Positions 42,070-53,746 of a stretch of DNA of 64,000 bases are shown one piece after another. Below the pieces are notes generated by a model that saw nothing but the letters and a program-made list of their open reading frames with translations, searched no databases and had not been told where the DNA came from. A program made the position numbers and the translations under genes. Origin of the DNA: Mycoplasmopsis maculosa (GTDB lineage Bacteria > Bacillota_I > Bacilli_A > Mycoplasmatales > Metamycoplasmataceae); assembly GCF_900660665.1 (NCBI RefSeq), contig NZ_LR215037.1, positions 845,263 to 909,262 of the forward strand, in the 5' to 3' direction. Position 1 is the first letter of the stretch. Each line of letters opens with the position of its first letter.

Positions 42070-42848
42070 TTTTTCTCCAATAATATTTTGCTTGTCTCAA
42101 TATCATAGTCTTTTAACCATGATTTTGCGTATAAAGGATCTTTAAAATCTATTTCTTTTATATAACAATTTTTTACAAATTTTTTAAAAAGTAAATTATA
42201 ACCATAATCTAGGTAAAAATCGTCTTCTAAAATGTAAAAATAATATAAATTTTTGTTAAAACTTTTTAAATTTTTTATTAATAGATTTTCAGAATCATTT
42301 GAAAATTTTAAAAAATTTATTTTAAATTTTGTATTTAATTTTAATCTATTTTCTTTTAAATATGCATGCATTTTATTTATATTTTTACTATTTATTGTTA
42401 AAACATGTGGATAAATATAGCTAAAATTATATAAATCTTCATAATGAGACTTTTTGCTTAGTTTATAAAAATTTGTAAAGTCATTATTAATATTCATGAA
42501 ATAATTTGTGATAGGACCTCATATTATGATTTTGTCTAATTTATCGTTTAATTTTTTCAAGTTATATAAAATTAATGAAGAACCAAAAGAATGAGCAATA
42601 ATTGATATTTTATTTATATTTATAATATTTATAAACTCTTCGAATAACTCAATTAAAAAGGAAGTTTGGGCAAAATTTATTTCAGTTTTATTTAAGTGTA
42701 ATAAATTTATGTTTAATGAAAAAATATTATAATCAAACATATAATTTTGTATTATATGTCTATAATCATAATAGCTTTTAAATAAATTAGGAATAATTAT
42801 TAAATTTTTATTAGAATTACAATTATGTTCGAAGTAACTAACTTCCAT
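42066..42848 (-). CDS. Alpha/beta-hydrolase fold protein
   Basis: A 260-residue protein with the serine-hydrolase elbow IIAHSFGSSLILYNL (Ser near residue 88) after the strand NINKISII, and a N-terminal strand NKNLIIIPNLFKSYYDYRHII where the oxyanion loop would be. Asp and His candidates lie in the C-terminal part (YFYILEDDFYL, a family-like position), but the His is unclear. The substrate is unknown; mycoplasma relatives are annotated as lipases or esterases. TGA at 42519 is Trp. It overlaps the DJ-1 gene by 4 nt, so they form an operon. Confidence 0.7.
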
Positions 42849-42884
42849 ATTTTTATATCAAAATGTTTTAATCATATTATAAAA

Positions 42885-42903
42885 CAGCAGTATTATACTG
42901 CTG
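42885..42903 (-). terminator. Terminator built around a stop codon
   Basis: Minus strand CAGCAGTA-TAA-TACTGCTG: an 8-bp stem whose three-base loop is the TAA of the upstream membrane protein, followed by TTTTAT. Confidence 0.7.
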
Positions 42904-43792
42904 CCTTTCTTTTAATTATTCCTCTATAAGCTGCATATAAAATTAATGCAAGAGGTAGTAAAATTGTTAAACAAACTATTATAAAGTAAGCTTTCATTCA
43001 AGCTTTATTTCTTTCTTTTTTAGCGGTTTCTATCTTTTCGTAAATTTCACTTGAATTATCACCTAAGTAATCCACTATATCAGCTAATCTTTTTTTATCA
43101 AATAAAATTATTAGAATATATAAAACTACAGCTAGTCCTAAACTAGAAGCTAAAAGTATACAAAATAATTGTGTGTTACCAAAAGCATTATCTAATAGCT
43201 CTTTTCAATCAATATTTAATTTAACAACACTATTTTCATTTCCTATTGTTCATGCTCCTGACTTATATAATCCAAAAATAATTAAAGCAACAAGCCCCAC
43301 ATATGTTATTGTAAAAATTAATAATCAAAGTAGGTTTATATCCTTTAAAGCAATCTTTCTATATGTAATATGAAAATTGTTGCTTGAAGTTTTATCATTA
43401 TTATTCAAACTTTCTCTGTATTTATTTATAGTACTATTTCATTGTGTTAGTTCAATTGTATTTTTTATTGTTATAGCAATTGATATAAATGCTGAAGCAC
43501 TAAAAGCAATTATGTATCCATAAAGAGGACCGCTTTCTTCTTCTACAGAAAAAGGAGTTATTTTTAATATTGCTAAAGCTAGTAAAATTATAGAAGTTAT
43601 AAAAAGAGAAAAAGATAATGCAATATTAAATGATTTTATATTTTTCTCTAGTTTTATAACTTTATATAAATGATTTGGTATTTGATTTTTAGGATCTCTA
43701 TATTTATTATTCTTTTTTTCATCAATTTCAACATTATTGTTGATAATGGTTTCTATTGTTTCTTTGCTTTCTATAGGTTTATAATCAGACAT
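42893..43792 (-). CDS. Hypothetical polytopic membrane protein
   Basis: A 299-residue protein, not recognised. Five hydrophobic helices are placed at about residues 55-78, 92-112, 147-170, 205-226 and 266-288. The N-terminus is acidic and hydrophilic (SDYKPIESKETIETII). GAGGTG precedes ATG 43792. Trp is encoded by TGA several times. The last codons and stop lie inside a terminator hairpin. It diverges from the opp leader region. Confidence 0.75.
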
Positions 43793-43901
43793 AACACCTC
43801 TTTTATTTTTTTATATAACTAAATTTTAATAAATCTTTAATAAAAAAATCTTAAAATAAAAATTTTTTTATGTTTTTTTATTTACATATTAAAAAATCCT
43901 T

Positions 43902-43907
43902 TATAAT
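43902..43907 (+). promoter_or_regulatory. -10 box of the opp leader transcript
   Basis: TATAAT ends 10 nt before the ATG of a 25-codon reading frame. Upstream, 43793-43900 is AT-rich without other features. Confidence 0.55.
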
Positions 43908-43916
43908 AAGGTCGTT

Positions 43917-43994
43917 ATGAATACAAGAACTATATTTGCACAAAATATGATTATTAAGAACTTCATTAAGATTGCCTTAATGATTATTTCGTAA
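43917..43994 (+). CDS. Possible leader peptide upstream of oppA (25 residues)
   Basis: ATG to TAA reading frame: begins MNTRTIFAQN, ends IKIALMIIS, with seven Ile in 25 residues. It has no Shine-Dalgarno and its ATG lies where the transcript should start. It is followed by an anti-terminator-like strand and a terminator, then the opp operon. It may be a sensing peptide or a chance frame. Confidence 0.4.
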   Translation: MNTRTIFAQNMIIKNFIKIALMIIS

Positions 43995-44060
43995 TCAAAT
44001 TCCTGTGTTATTTAGTTTATTTTTCAATAAAAAATAAAAGTAGTGAAAATAATAAAAATT

Positions 44061-44098
44061 AAAAGACAGGAACCAAAAAAGTTTCTGTCTTTTTTATA
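44061..44098 (+). terminator. Terminator in the opp leader
   Basis: AAAAGACAGGAAC (44061-44073) with GTTTCTGTCTTTT (44081-44093), 13 bp with one G-T pair, then T run. Confidence 0.85.
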
Positions 44099-44184
44099 AT
44101 TAAAATTCATAACATATAGAAATAATAGATACATTTAAAAAAATATTAAAATATAAAAAAACATTATTAAGATAAGGAGAAATA

Positions 44185-47058
44185 ATGAAAAGAAAATTAA
44201 GATTACCTTTATTATCTTTTACAAGTTTGTCTCTTTCAGCTTCTGCTTTTGTTGCTGTTAGTTGTGCTGTTCAAAAAGATAATAACGATTATACTAGAAA
44301 TATAGTGTCAGAATTAACATCAAGTAAAGACATTTTTTCACCAGAAAGTTTTTCTTCTTTAATAGAAAATACTGATATAAATAAAGATTTTGCTAAAAGA
44401 CAAATATATAGAGAGGTTGTTGCTGCTGAACACCAACAAGAATCAGCTTATTTATATGATAAATCAGCTTCTTATGGTTCATTTTTACAAATTTATGAAG
44501 AAAATTTAGCTGGTTCACTTTTTAGACAAGAAACTACATTACGTCCAATAGCTATTGATGCAGACGGTTTAAAAATTGTAAGACCATCAGTTTGAAGATA
44601 TAAATTAGAATATGCAGATAAAGTAATAGTTACTACAAAAGATGGTGTGTTTGAATTTGATAATGATGAAGCTGAAGTTAAACCAACTGCTGAATCAGAA
44701 GCTACATTTGAAAACAAGAAATTCTCTGTATTTAATAAAATTCAGTATCAACTTAAATCAGAAAATCAAAAAAGTATTAACTCAAATTACTTTTTTGATA
44801 AATTAAAAGAAGCTACAAAACTACAATTTACAGTTAGAGAAGGTGCTAAATGAGTTACAAATACTGGTGAATTAACAGATTTTAACATCAAACCAAAAGA
44901 TTGATATATATCATGATTAAGAACAATATTTTTAACAAAAGGAGTTAGATCTAAATCTTTAAGTGATGCAGGTTTAACTTCTGAGCAAATTACTTTATTA
45001 GATAAAAATGCTAATGCTACTTTAGACAAAGGTGCAATAGCATTTACTGAAAAAAGAAATTATCCAAATGGATATTTATATGGTTTATTTAATGTAAATT
45101 CAGATAATTTTTCAGACGAAACTAAATTTTTAACTGACTATAATGGCAAACAAGCTATTACATTTGATGTTTTAAAATCTGATGAAAAAAGCTATTTTGA
45201 TGGACTTTTTGAACATTTAGCAACATCACAAGATTTTATTCCTGCACCAAGCGAATACATTGCATCTAATTCTTCATCATTTAAGCTATACCCATTACAA
45301 AATACAGAAGATGCTAAAAATGCAGCAGTTGCTGTTGAAACAGAAGTTAAAAAATTAAGTTCAGATAATAAAATAGTTCAAGCTGGTGTATATTGATATG
45401 GATTATCATTAAAAAATACATTAGTTTCTGGAAGATACCATTTTGCTGGTTATAATCCTGACACACAAGAAGAAAAGTTTTTAAGAAATGAAAATTATTT
45501 TGCTGTTAGTCAAAAGAGTCCAAAAGAACTTATACGTAGATATCAAAATAATATTGACAAAGAACAACTTAAAAATATTTTATTTAATGAATATAAAGCG
45601 GGAAAAATTTCATCTTTATCAACAAATAATTTAAATGATAAAGATAAAACTGAAATTATAAAAGATAGAAATAATTATGGAGCATTTTATTCTAGAAGTT
45701 TAATAACTAATAGTACAAAATATAAAACATTACCAGTTTTAACTCCTCTTTCATATCAACTATCAAAAAATAAAGTTGAAGATTTTAATTTCAATGATAA
45801 TTATTCAAAACTTGTTTATGGTTTATCTCGTCAGGAATTATTAAACGGAACAGTAAGTGGAGTTGAAACATTAAAAAAATTATACACAGGTTATGGTTTA
45901 TCATTTAGAACAATGATTAATGCTGCTATTAACTGAGAACAAGTTGCTAACTTTGTTTCAAGCGGTGAACATAAAAGTTGAATTTCAGGTTATGCCCCAG
46001 ATGGTACTATTAATGCAAAAGATGCATCTACCACTACAAAACCTACATTATTAGATAATTACGAAGAAATTTCAAAACTATTTGCTGTTGATTCTGATGG
46101 TACTAGAATAGTATTAAATGAAAAATTAACAGAAGATAAAAATAAATTTGTATACCCTGAACAAAATGCAGAAAAAATATTAGATGTTCAAGACGATAAA
46201 TTAAGAATTCAATCAGTTGCTTTCCTTGTTTTACAACAAAAAGTTACTCAATTATTAGATAAATTTTATGCTGAAAATAATTTAGGAGAAAATGAAAAGA
46301 TTCAATGAACAATTCCATGAAGATATACTAATTGAAATCCTGTAACATACGAGTCACTATTTTTAAATATTATTCCTGAATTAATTAGAAGTTTAGATAC
46401 AAAAAATAGATTAGAACCTAATTATAGTTATTTCTCAAAAAGAGAAGGTTTAATCCAACACTTAATAGAACCAACTTCAGGATTTCAAGCTGCTGGATGA
46501 GGTTATGATTTAAACAGTTTAGGTTCAGGTATAGACGGTCAATTATATAATGGCGCACTACAACCATTAGTTATACTTGCAGGAACTGATGAAGCATTTG
46601 GTCAACATCTAGCAAAATCATTCCCAGAATTAGCAAAATTATCTAAGAAAATGATTGAAAAAGTAAAAGATTTACCTTCAGTTGCAGGAGGTGTACATGC
46701 AGATAAATTTAAGGAATTATCATTAAAAGATATTTCTGCTTTAACTCAAGAATATTCACATTATAAATATGAGAATGGTAATTTAATTCATAGCGAAACA
46801 GAAGTTGAAAATTCAGGACTATTTTTAGAATTTACAAAATTTTATGTTGAATATGTATCATCAATTTCTACAGATGAAGCAGTTGCATTAGCTAATGAAA
46901 TTTCTAATTTCATAGGACCTGTAATTGATAGAGAAAGAACAATAAGCAAATCATTAAATCTTTCATTTGCCAACCCATATATAAATCAACCATATTTTGG
47001 AACAAATATGAATTGATTCTCAGATATTACTTATGCTAACGTTGATGATTCTAAATAG
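44185..47058 (+). CDS. oppA: Oligopeptide ABC transporter substrate-binding lipoprotein
   Basis: A 957-residue prolipoprotein. The signal MKRKLRLPLLSFTSLSLSAS is followed by a lipobox VAVSC with Cys27, to be lipidated and cut by LspA. The mature part is a large mycoplasma-type OppA, much longer than the roughly 540 of Bacillus and with little linear similarity; assignment rests on its place as first gene of oppABCDF. LSGRYHFAGYNPDT-like and WGYDLNSLGSG segments are extracellular binding-domain sequence. RBS AAGGAG precedes ATG. oppB begins 25 nt after the stop. Confidence 0.85.
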
Positions 47059-47083
47059 ATTATAAAATAGAGTTTTTAATCAA

Positions 47084-48175
47084 ATGTCAAAATATTTATT
47101 AAAGAGAATAGCCCTGGCTATTCTCACTCTATTTATTATTTTAATATTTTCATATACATTAATCGTTAGCTTTATTGAAAACCCTTTTACAATTCAATTA
47201 GAACAAGCAAAAACACCACAAGATAAAGAAAATTTTAGAAGATTAGCTGAAATTTATAATAACACTCCTGTATTTACAAAAATTGTTACATATTTTTCTA
47301 ACTTCTTTAAAGGTGATTTTGGACAAACATTTTTTATCAAAAATGATTATAAAACAATACCTGGTTTATTTTTTGCTCCATTAAAATGAAGTATATTGGT
47401 TTCACTACCTTCATTTATTTTAAGCTCTGTATTAGGTATTTCATTAGGAGTTTTTGCAGGATATAAACGTGGAACAATTTGAGACTCTATCATAAATGTT
47501 TTTGTATTTATTTTTGTTGCAATACCTTCATTTATTATTGCACCCTTATTAATAAATTTATTTAGTCAATCAGGTTTTCCAATTCGTTTTATAGCGCCAG
47601 GAGAAAATTATAGTAGTGGAAAAGCAACTATATGAACATCATTATATAGTTTAATACCTGCTATTATTGTTGTTACATTTGGTTCGCTAGCTGTTTATAC
47701 CTTATATACAAGAAATCAAACTGTTACTGTATTAACAAGTAACTATATATTAATTGCTAAAACTAAAGGGTTAAACTCAAGACAAATATTTTTTAAATAC
47801 GTTTTAAGAAATATTTCAATTCCGTTAATTGCATTAATTTTACCTTCATATATAGGATTGCTTTCAGGAAGTATTGTTATTGAAAAATTCTGAGGAATAC
47901 CTGGATCATCATCAATAATAGCTCAAGCCTTTCCTGCAGGAGAAATAAATGTAGTTATGTTTAATATTTTCTTCTTTACTTCTCTTTCATTATTCACTGA
48001 AATTATTGTTGATATTTCATTTACCATTTTAGATCCAAGAATTGTTTATGAATCAAATTCAGGAATAGATTTATTAAGATTTATAAGAGCAGCTAAATCA
48101 AGAAAACAACAGATTAAAGAATTATTAAAACAACAAAATGAGCAAAAAACTAATTTTGCTAGAATAGGAGAGTAA
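47084..48175 (+). CDS. oppB: Oligopeptide ABC transporter permease OppB
   Basis: A 363-residue inner permease. The first helix (MSKYLLKRIALAILTLFIILIFSY-type, residues 1-28) and about five more from residue 103 follow the OppB topology. The EAA loop that contacts the ATPases is near residue 225 (NYILIAKTKGLNSRQIFFKYVLRN). A C-terminal basic tail is added. The gene overlaps oppC by one base (TAATG). Confidence 0.93.
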
Positions 48176-49515
48176 TGGAATACAAATTAACTTCAGAAGA
48201 ATTTAATAAAAAATATCGTTTGAATAAAAATTTTATTTCAAAATTAACTTATTCAAAAAATGAAATTTCTGCAAATTCAATAGCAGGTAAACCAAAGATA
48301 TTAGCTATTGAAATATTAAAAAGATTTTTTTCAAACCCAGTTGTTTTAATAGCGAGTTTACTTTTTATAACTCTTATTGTTATAGCCTTATTAGTAAAAT
48401 ACACATCACCTTATTTACCTGGTCAAAGGGTAGATAGTAATTGAGAAAAATTAGGTTATACAATTAAAAACACAAATATTAACACAATAAAAGCATTGCC
48501 TCCTTCTTTTTCTCCTTTTAAAACAATAACTGGTTCTGATAATGAAATTATTAGAAACATAAATCGTTTTACTGATCAAAATTATAAATTCTACGGTTAT
48601 TTAAAAAACTATTTAATAAAAGACTCAACATATTTTATAGTGGATGGTAGTGTATCATCACCAGTTTATAGTGTTGATATATATAATTATTGAAAAGCTG
48701 CTGAAATAAATTCATTTATGTCACAAAATCTTTCAGATAATTCAACTTCATTTGTTACTAATCCTGCTAATAAAAAAATCGTTGATGGAGTTTATAAATT
48801 AGCAGTTGATGCAGTTAACCAAGCTAACTTGTCAACTTATTTTGGAACTACAGAAGCTGGTATAGATATTTGAACAACTGTTTGAGCCGGAACGTTAGAA
48901 TCATTATGAATAGCATTAATAGTAGCTACAATTGAAACAATTGTTGGTGTCTCTATTGGAGCTATATTAGGTTTTAATGCAGGAAAATGAATAGATACTA
49001 TATTTAGTAGAATTATTGAAATTTTTCAAGCTCCACCTTCAATCATATGACTTTTAATGTTTGTTTCTATTTGAGGAACATCAGCTCCAGTATTAATAGC
49101 TGGTTTATTGTTTGTAGGTTGAACATACCCTATTTCTTCAACACGTTTATTTGTTATAACAGTAAAAGATGAAGAATACATAGTAGCTGCTAAAAGTACA
49201 GGTGTTTCACCTATTAGACAAATATTTAATCACGCATTGCCTGCAGTTGTAGGTAAAATTGCTCAAAATTATGTTCGTAGAATTCCATCAGTAATTATTA
49301 GTATAGCTTCATTAGCTTTCTTAGGATTTTTCTCAGATCCAAATTCATATAACTTAGGTAAATTTATGATTGAAAATATTTCAACCGCAAGTGTAAACCC
49401 ATGAGTTATGATTCTTCCTGCTTCAATATTATTAATTATTTCATTAAGTCTACAATTTGTCGCTCTTGGATTACATGACGCTTTAGATCCAAAAGTTATT
49501 AAATTAAAAAGATAA
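48175..49515 (+). CDS. oppC: Oligopeptide ABC transporter permease OppC
   Basis: A 446-residue permease. A cytoplasmic N-terminus precedes helix 1 (about residues 53-75, VVLIASLLFITLIVIALLV), then an unusually long extracellular segment of about 150 residues before the permease domain begins near 240 (ESLWIALIVATIETIVGVSIG). The EAA loop is DEEYIVAAKSTGVSPIRQIF near 335. The long external loop between helix 1 and the permease core may help dock the large OppA. It is 18 nt from oppD. Confidence 0.93.
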
Positions 49516-49533
49516 AATTTACTAAGGATAACA

Positions 49534-50631
49534 ATGCATAAATTATTAGAAAATATAAAAACTCAAGAACTAGAAAATAATAAATTACTTAAAGTTAGAA
49601 ATTTAAAGGTAGACTTTAAAAATGGGCGTAAGGGTTTAATAAGAATAGTTCGTGGTTTAGATTTAGATATAGACAAAGGACAAATAGTAGGATTAGTAGG
49701 TGAATCTGGAAGTGGTAAAAGTGTTACTTCTAAATCATTAATAAATGTTAATCCAGGTTCTATTATGTCTGCTGATGAATTAATCATTGAAAACTTAGAT
49801 ATAAATAAAATAAATAATAAAGAAGCAATATGAGAACAAGTTAGAGGACATTATATAGGATATATCCCACAGGATCCTTTAACTTCATTAAATCCAACAA
49901 GAAAAATAGGAAAACAATTATTAGATGCTTTAAATTTAAATGCAGAATGAGCAAAAAAATCATATATTGAAAAGAGAAAATATTTAATTTCATTATTAGA
50001 TGAATTTGGAATTAGAGATGCAGAAGGTGTTTTCGATAGATATCCTCATACATTAAGTGGTGGTATGAAACAACGTGTTGTTATTACAATGGTTGTGGCA
50101 TTAAAGCCAAAGTTAATTATAGCTGATGAACCAACAACAGCTTTAGACCCAACAGTTCAAGCAAGCGTATTAGCACTTTTTGAACAAATAAGACAAAAAT
50201 ATAATGTATCTATTATTTTGATAAGTCACAATATTAGTGTTGTTGCTAAATTTTGTGATTATATATATTTTATGTATGCAGGTAAAATTATTGAAAAAGG
50301 TACTAGAAATGATATTTTTACAGAACCTGCGCATCCTTATACATGAGCTTTAATTTCAGCTATTCCAGAAAATAATGATGAACGTTTATATACCATAAAA
50401 GGAACTCCACCTGATATGGCAAATTTACCTATAGGTGACCCTTTTGCTTTACGTAATGATTATGCTTTAGAATTAGATTTTGAAAAAGAACCTCCTTTAA
50501 TACCAATAAATGATCACCATAGTGCTGCAACTTGATTATTGCACCCAGATGCTCCTAAAGTAGAATTACCAAAACATTTACAAAACAGACTTAATGTATT
50601 CAGAAAGGCTTTGATAAAAAATGAAAAATAA
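49534..50631 (+). CDS. oppD: Oligopeptide ABC transporter ATP-binding protein OppD
   Basis: A 365-residue ABC ATPase: Walker [15 protein letters not shown] near residue 59, Q-loop [12 protein letters not shown] near 109, signature LSGGMKQRV near 173, Walker [13 protein letters not shown] near 195, H-loop [12 protein letters not shown] near 230, and a C-terminal oligopeptide-type domain ([28 protein letters not shown]). The usual Cys cluster of this C-terminal domain is absent. Its end overlaps oppF by 11 nt. Confidence 0.95.
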
Positions 50632-53059
50632 TTCAGAAGTTATTTTAAAAATAAAAGAATTAAAAAAATATTTTACAAACAATGGTGTTATTAACAAAGC
50701 TGTAAACGGTGTTTCTTTTGATGTTAAAAAAGGAGAAATAGTTGGCTTGATTGGTGAATCAGGGTCAGGTAAGACAACAGTTGGTCGTTCATTACTTAGA
50801 CTTTATGATAATTTTAATGGTTTTGTAACATTAGATGGAAAAGTTATAAGTGGTAAAAGATTATCTAATTCTAGAAATAAATTTTTAAGAAAAAATATTC
50901 AAATGATTTTTCAAGATCCACATGCAGCTTTAAATGGACAAAAAACCATTTATTCGATTTTAAAGGAACCTTTAGTTGTTAATGGTGTAATTAATGAAAA
51001 ATTAAAAGATATAATGAGCGATTGAGAAAATGTAAAAAGTTCTTATATATATACTTTTTCTCAAAAAGTGAAAAACTTAAAAATAAAAAATTTAAAAGCA
51101 ATAAATAAATACGCTAAAGTCTTTTTTCCAAAATGAAGTGATACATTCACTGACTATGAACATAATTTTGAAGAAAATGATGAAGACATTTTTATTAATT
51201 TCTTTAATTACCTAGAAGAAAAACAAAAGATGGAAAGTACTATTATTGATAATATGTATTCAAATACAGAACAATTAATGGACTTTTACTATCAAAAACA
51301 AAAAGATTTTAGAGATAATAAAATTACTTGAGATGAAAAAGCTCTTGTAGAAACAAAAAACGAATATAAAAAAGTTAAAAAACTTTTAAAATATTCTAAT
51401 GAACAATACAATGCTTATTTAAACAAAAAAAGCTATAAAAAAGCCATAAAAGAACTTTTAAATAATAGAAAAGATAATCAAATAGCAAATGTGAATAGTT
51501 TTAACAATTTTATTTTTGAGTATAAAAATGAAGCTAAAATAAGTTGATTAACAAGAATGAATTCATATGATTTAGAATTTTATTTGTATAACTTTAAAAA
51601 ACAACATTTAAATTTAGCAAAACTAAGAGAAATAAAAAAACTTAAAAATAAATTTAAATATTTATCTATGTCTGAAGTTCAACTATTGATAAAAGATATT
51701 GATAATTATGCTGTTGATTTTTATAATAAATATTTAGAAAATTTAAATTATTCAAAAGACTTTAAAAAAGTAGTAAAAAGTTATATAAAAGATAAATTTT
51801 CTTATAATCCTCAAAAGTTTTTAAAATTGAATGATAATGATAAAAACAAACATTATGACGAATTAATTAAATATTATTATTTAATAAATGAAGCAAATAA
51901 AGTATTATATACAAAGCAAAAACCTGCGGCTTCACTAAAAGATTTAAAAGAAGCTAAAGAAAAAATTAATAATTCAAAATATGTTTATTTAGAAGAAAAT
52001 AAAAAATATTATTCTAATATAAAAAATGATATGAAAAAATTAGACTTGGAAATTCTTGAAGAATCCCTAGTTTACAAAAGATTAAAAGCTATGCAGTCAT
52101 TTACTGATAAAGCGTTTATGGAAATATCAAAATCATTCTTTAACTATTTAAACACTAAATTATTAAGCGCTAAATCTGATTTAGAATCATTACAAAAAGA
52201 ATTAAATTCATTAGAGAAAAATAAAGTTAATGATTCAAAAATATTAAATGAAACTAGAACAAAGGTTTATAAAGCACAAGTTGTTGTAAATGAAATAAAG
52301 AAAAACATTTCTATTTATAAAAATAAAATTGATTCAAAATTAAATACTTTAAAATCATTTACATTTGAAGTTAAATATCTTCTTAAGGATGTTAGAACAA
52401 TTTATTTACTTTTAGGTGTGAATAGAACTAAAAATAAATTTGTTAATTTTATTAAAAATACAGCTGCAAGATTTTTAATAAAGAATTTATTGTATAAAAC
52501 TACAATTTATAAATCTCTTGAAGATGTTGGATTATTAAAACAATTTGCTTATCGTTATCCACATGAATTTTCAGGTGGTCAACGTCAAAGAATAGTTATA
52601 GCTAGAGCCTTAATAACTGAACCTAAAGTTATAGTTGCAGATGAACCTATAGCTTCTCTTGATATTTCAATTCAAGCACAAGTTGTTAACTTATTAAAAG
52701 ATCTATGTCAAAAGAAAAATATAGGAATGGTATTTATAGCTCATGATTTAAGCATGATTGAGTATATAGCGGATAGAGTTGAAATAATGCATTTAGGAAA
52801 AATTGTTGAATCAGGAACAACTCAAGCAGTTTATAATAAACCAACACATCCATATACAATTAATTTATTTAAAGCTATACCTAAAATTTCTAATGCAAAT
52901 GAAAAATTTGAAAACATTAGCTTTGAATTAGATTATTTAAAAGAACAAAATTATCCTAATATTCCAAAAGAATTTAAAGTTGAAGAAGATCATTTTGTTT
53001 ATGGTACAAAAGATCAAATTGTAAAATGAACAAATGCTGTTGGTATTAAAATAGATTAA
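50621..53059 (+). CDS. oppF: Oligopeptide ABC transporter ATP-binding protein OppF with a giant internal insertion
   Basis: An 812-residue ABC ATPase, more than twice the usual length. Walker [15 protein letters not shown] is near residue 46 and Q-loop [12 protein letters not shown] near 93, but the signature FSGGQRQRI appears only near 649, with Walker [13 protein letters not shown] near 671 and H-loop [12 protein letters not shown] near 708. About 490 residues of Lys/Glu/Asn-rich, predicted coiled-coil sequence (about 130-620) sit in the helical subdomain, with no gap in the frame. The C-terminal domain ([17 protein letters not shown]) is normal. It ends the operon. Confidence 0.93.
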
Positions 53060-53064
53060 CAATG

Positions 53065-53095
53065 AAAAAATAGGTATTATTTGCCTATTTTTTAT
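53065..53095 (+). terminator. Terminator of the opp operon
   Basis: AAAAATAGG/CCTATTTTT stem with T run. Confidence 0.82.
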
Positions 53096-53123
53096 TTATA
53101 ACTTTTAAAATAATAAAATTTAA

Positions 53124-53129
53124 TATAAT
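53124..53129 (+). promoter_or_regulatory. -10 box of the DUF3899-like gene
   Basis: TATAAT ends 7 nt before ATG 53136; no RBS, so the mRNA would start at or near ATG. Confidence 0.5.
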
Positions 53130-53135
53130 TTAAAT

Positions 53136-53612
53136 ATGAATAAAGTGAAAGAATATTTTTTAAGATCATTTTACCCTAAAAAATGAATACATATGGCTAT
53201 TGTTATAATCGCATCATTAACATTATTTTTAATATTATTTTTTTTAAAATGACAAAATAATGATTCATTAAGAGTTGCAGCTGATTCAACTTTTGTTATA
53301 GGAATGACTTTTTTTGTTTATGGAATAATAATACTAATTTTTCAAATGGGTTTTGGATTAAGTCTTTTTAGGAAAAATAAATATAAAGAGGAAAATGACT
53401 TAAATAATGAAATTCAAAATGAAAAATCAAAAAAAAGAACAAAAGCTTCTGAATTAAGATTAGCATATTTAAATGAAAAGTATAAAAAAGCAGTTAATGA
53501 AAGAGAAATTAAAGACTCCAATAAAAAATATGTATTAATGGAAGTTTTAATTTCTATAATAGGAATAATATTATTGATAATTTCAGGTATTATTTCAAAT
53601 AATTTAATATAA
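53136..53612 (+). CDS. DUF3899-like membrane protein
   Basis: A 158-residue protein with three helices: about residues 18-38, 55-75 and 133-155, and a basic/acidic coiled segment (EENDLNNEIQNEKSKKRTKASELRLAY) between the second and third. This layout and the TFVIGMTFFVYGIIILIFQMG block fit DUF3899, a family of small membrane proteins of unknown function in Mollicutes and Firmicutes. Two TGA codons are Trp. It has its own promoter and terminator. Confidence 0.72.
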
Positions 53613-53640
53613 ATATAAAAATAAATTAAACATATTTTTT

Positions 53641-53668
53641 AAAGAGGGTAACCTCTTTTTATTTTTTT
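53641..53668 (+). terminator. Terminator of the DUF3899-like gene
   Basis: AAAGAGG-GTAA-CCTCTTT stem with T run. Confidence 0.85.
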
Positions 53669-53680
53669 ATTTAAAGTAAA

Positions 53681-53725
53681 TAAAAAAAGCGATTGCTCCT
53701 TTTTTATAGAGGTTAACGCTTCTTT
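53681..53725 (-). terminator. Terminator of the acid phosphatase gene
   Basis: Minus strand AAGCG...CGCTT stem with inner CTC/GAG, followed by seven T. Confidence 0.65.
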
Positions 53726-53746
53726 ATAATTATATTAATTTAATGT

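Larger units (their letters stand above)
43914..44184 (+). promoter_or_regulatory. Putative attenuator leader of the opp operon
   Basis: Order: promoter, leader peptide, hairpins CATTAAG/CTTAATG (43964-43970/43976-43982) and GATTA/TAATC (43982-43996), the strand TTCCTGT (44000-44006), then a terminator whose left arm contains ACAGGAA (44066-44072), the exact complement of TTCCTGT. Pairing of these two would open the terminator. oppA begins 88 nt after the terminator. Alternatively the segment is a small structured RNA of about 180 nt. Confidence 0.45.
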
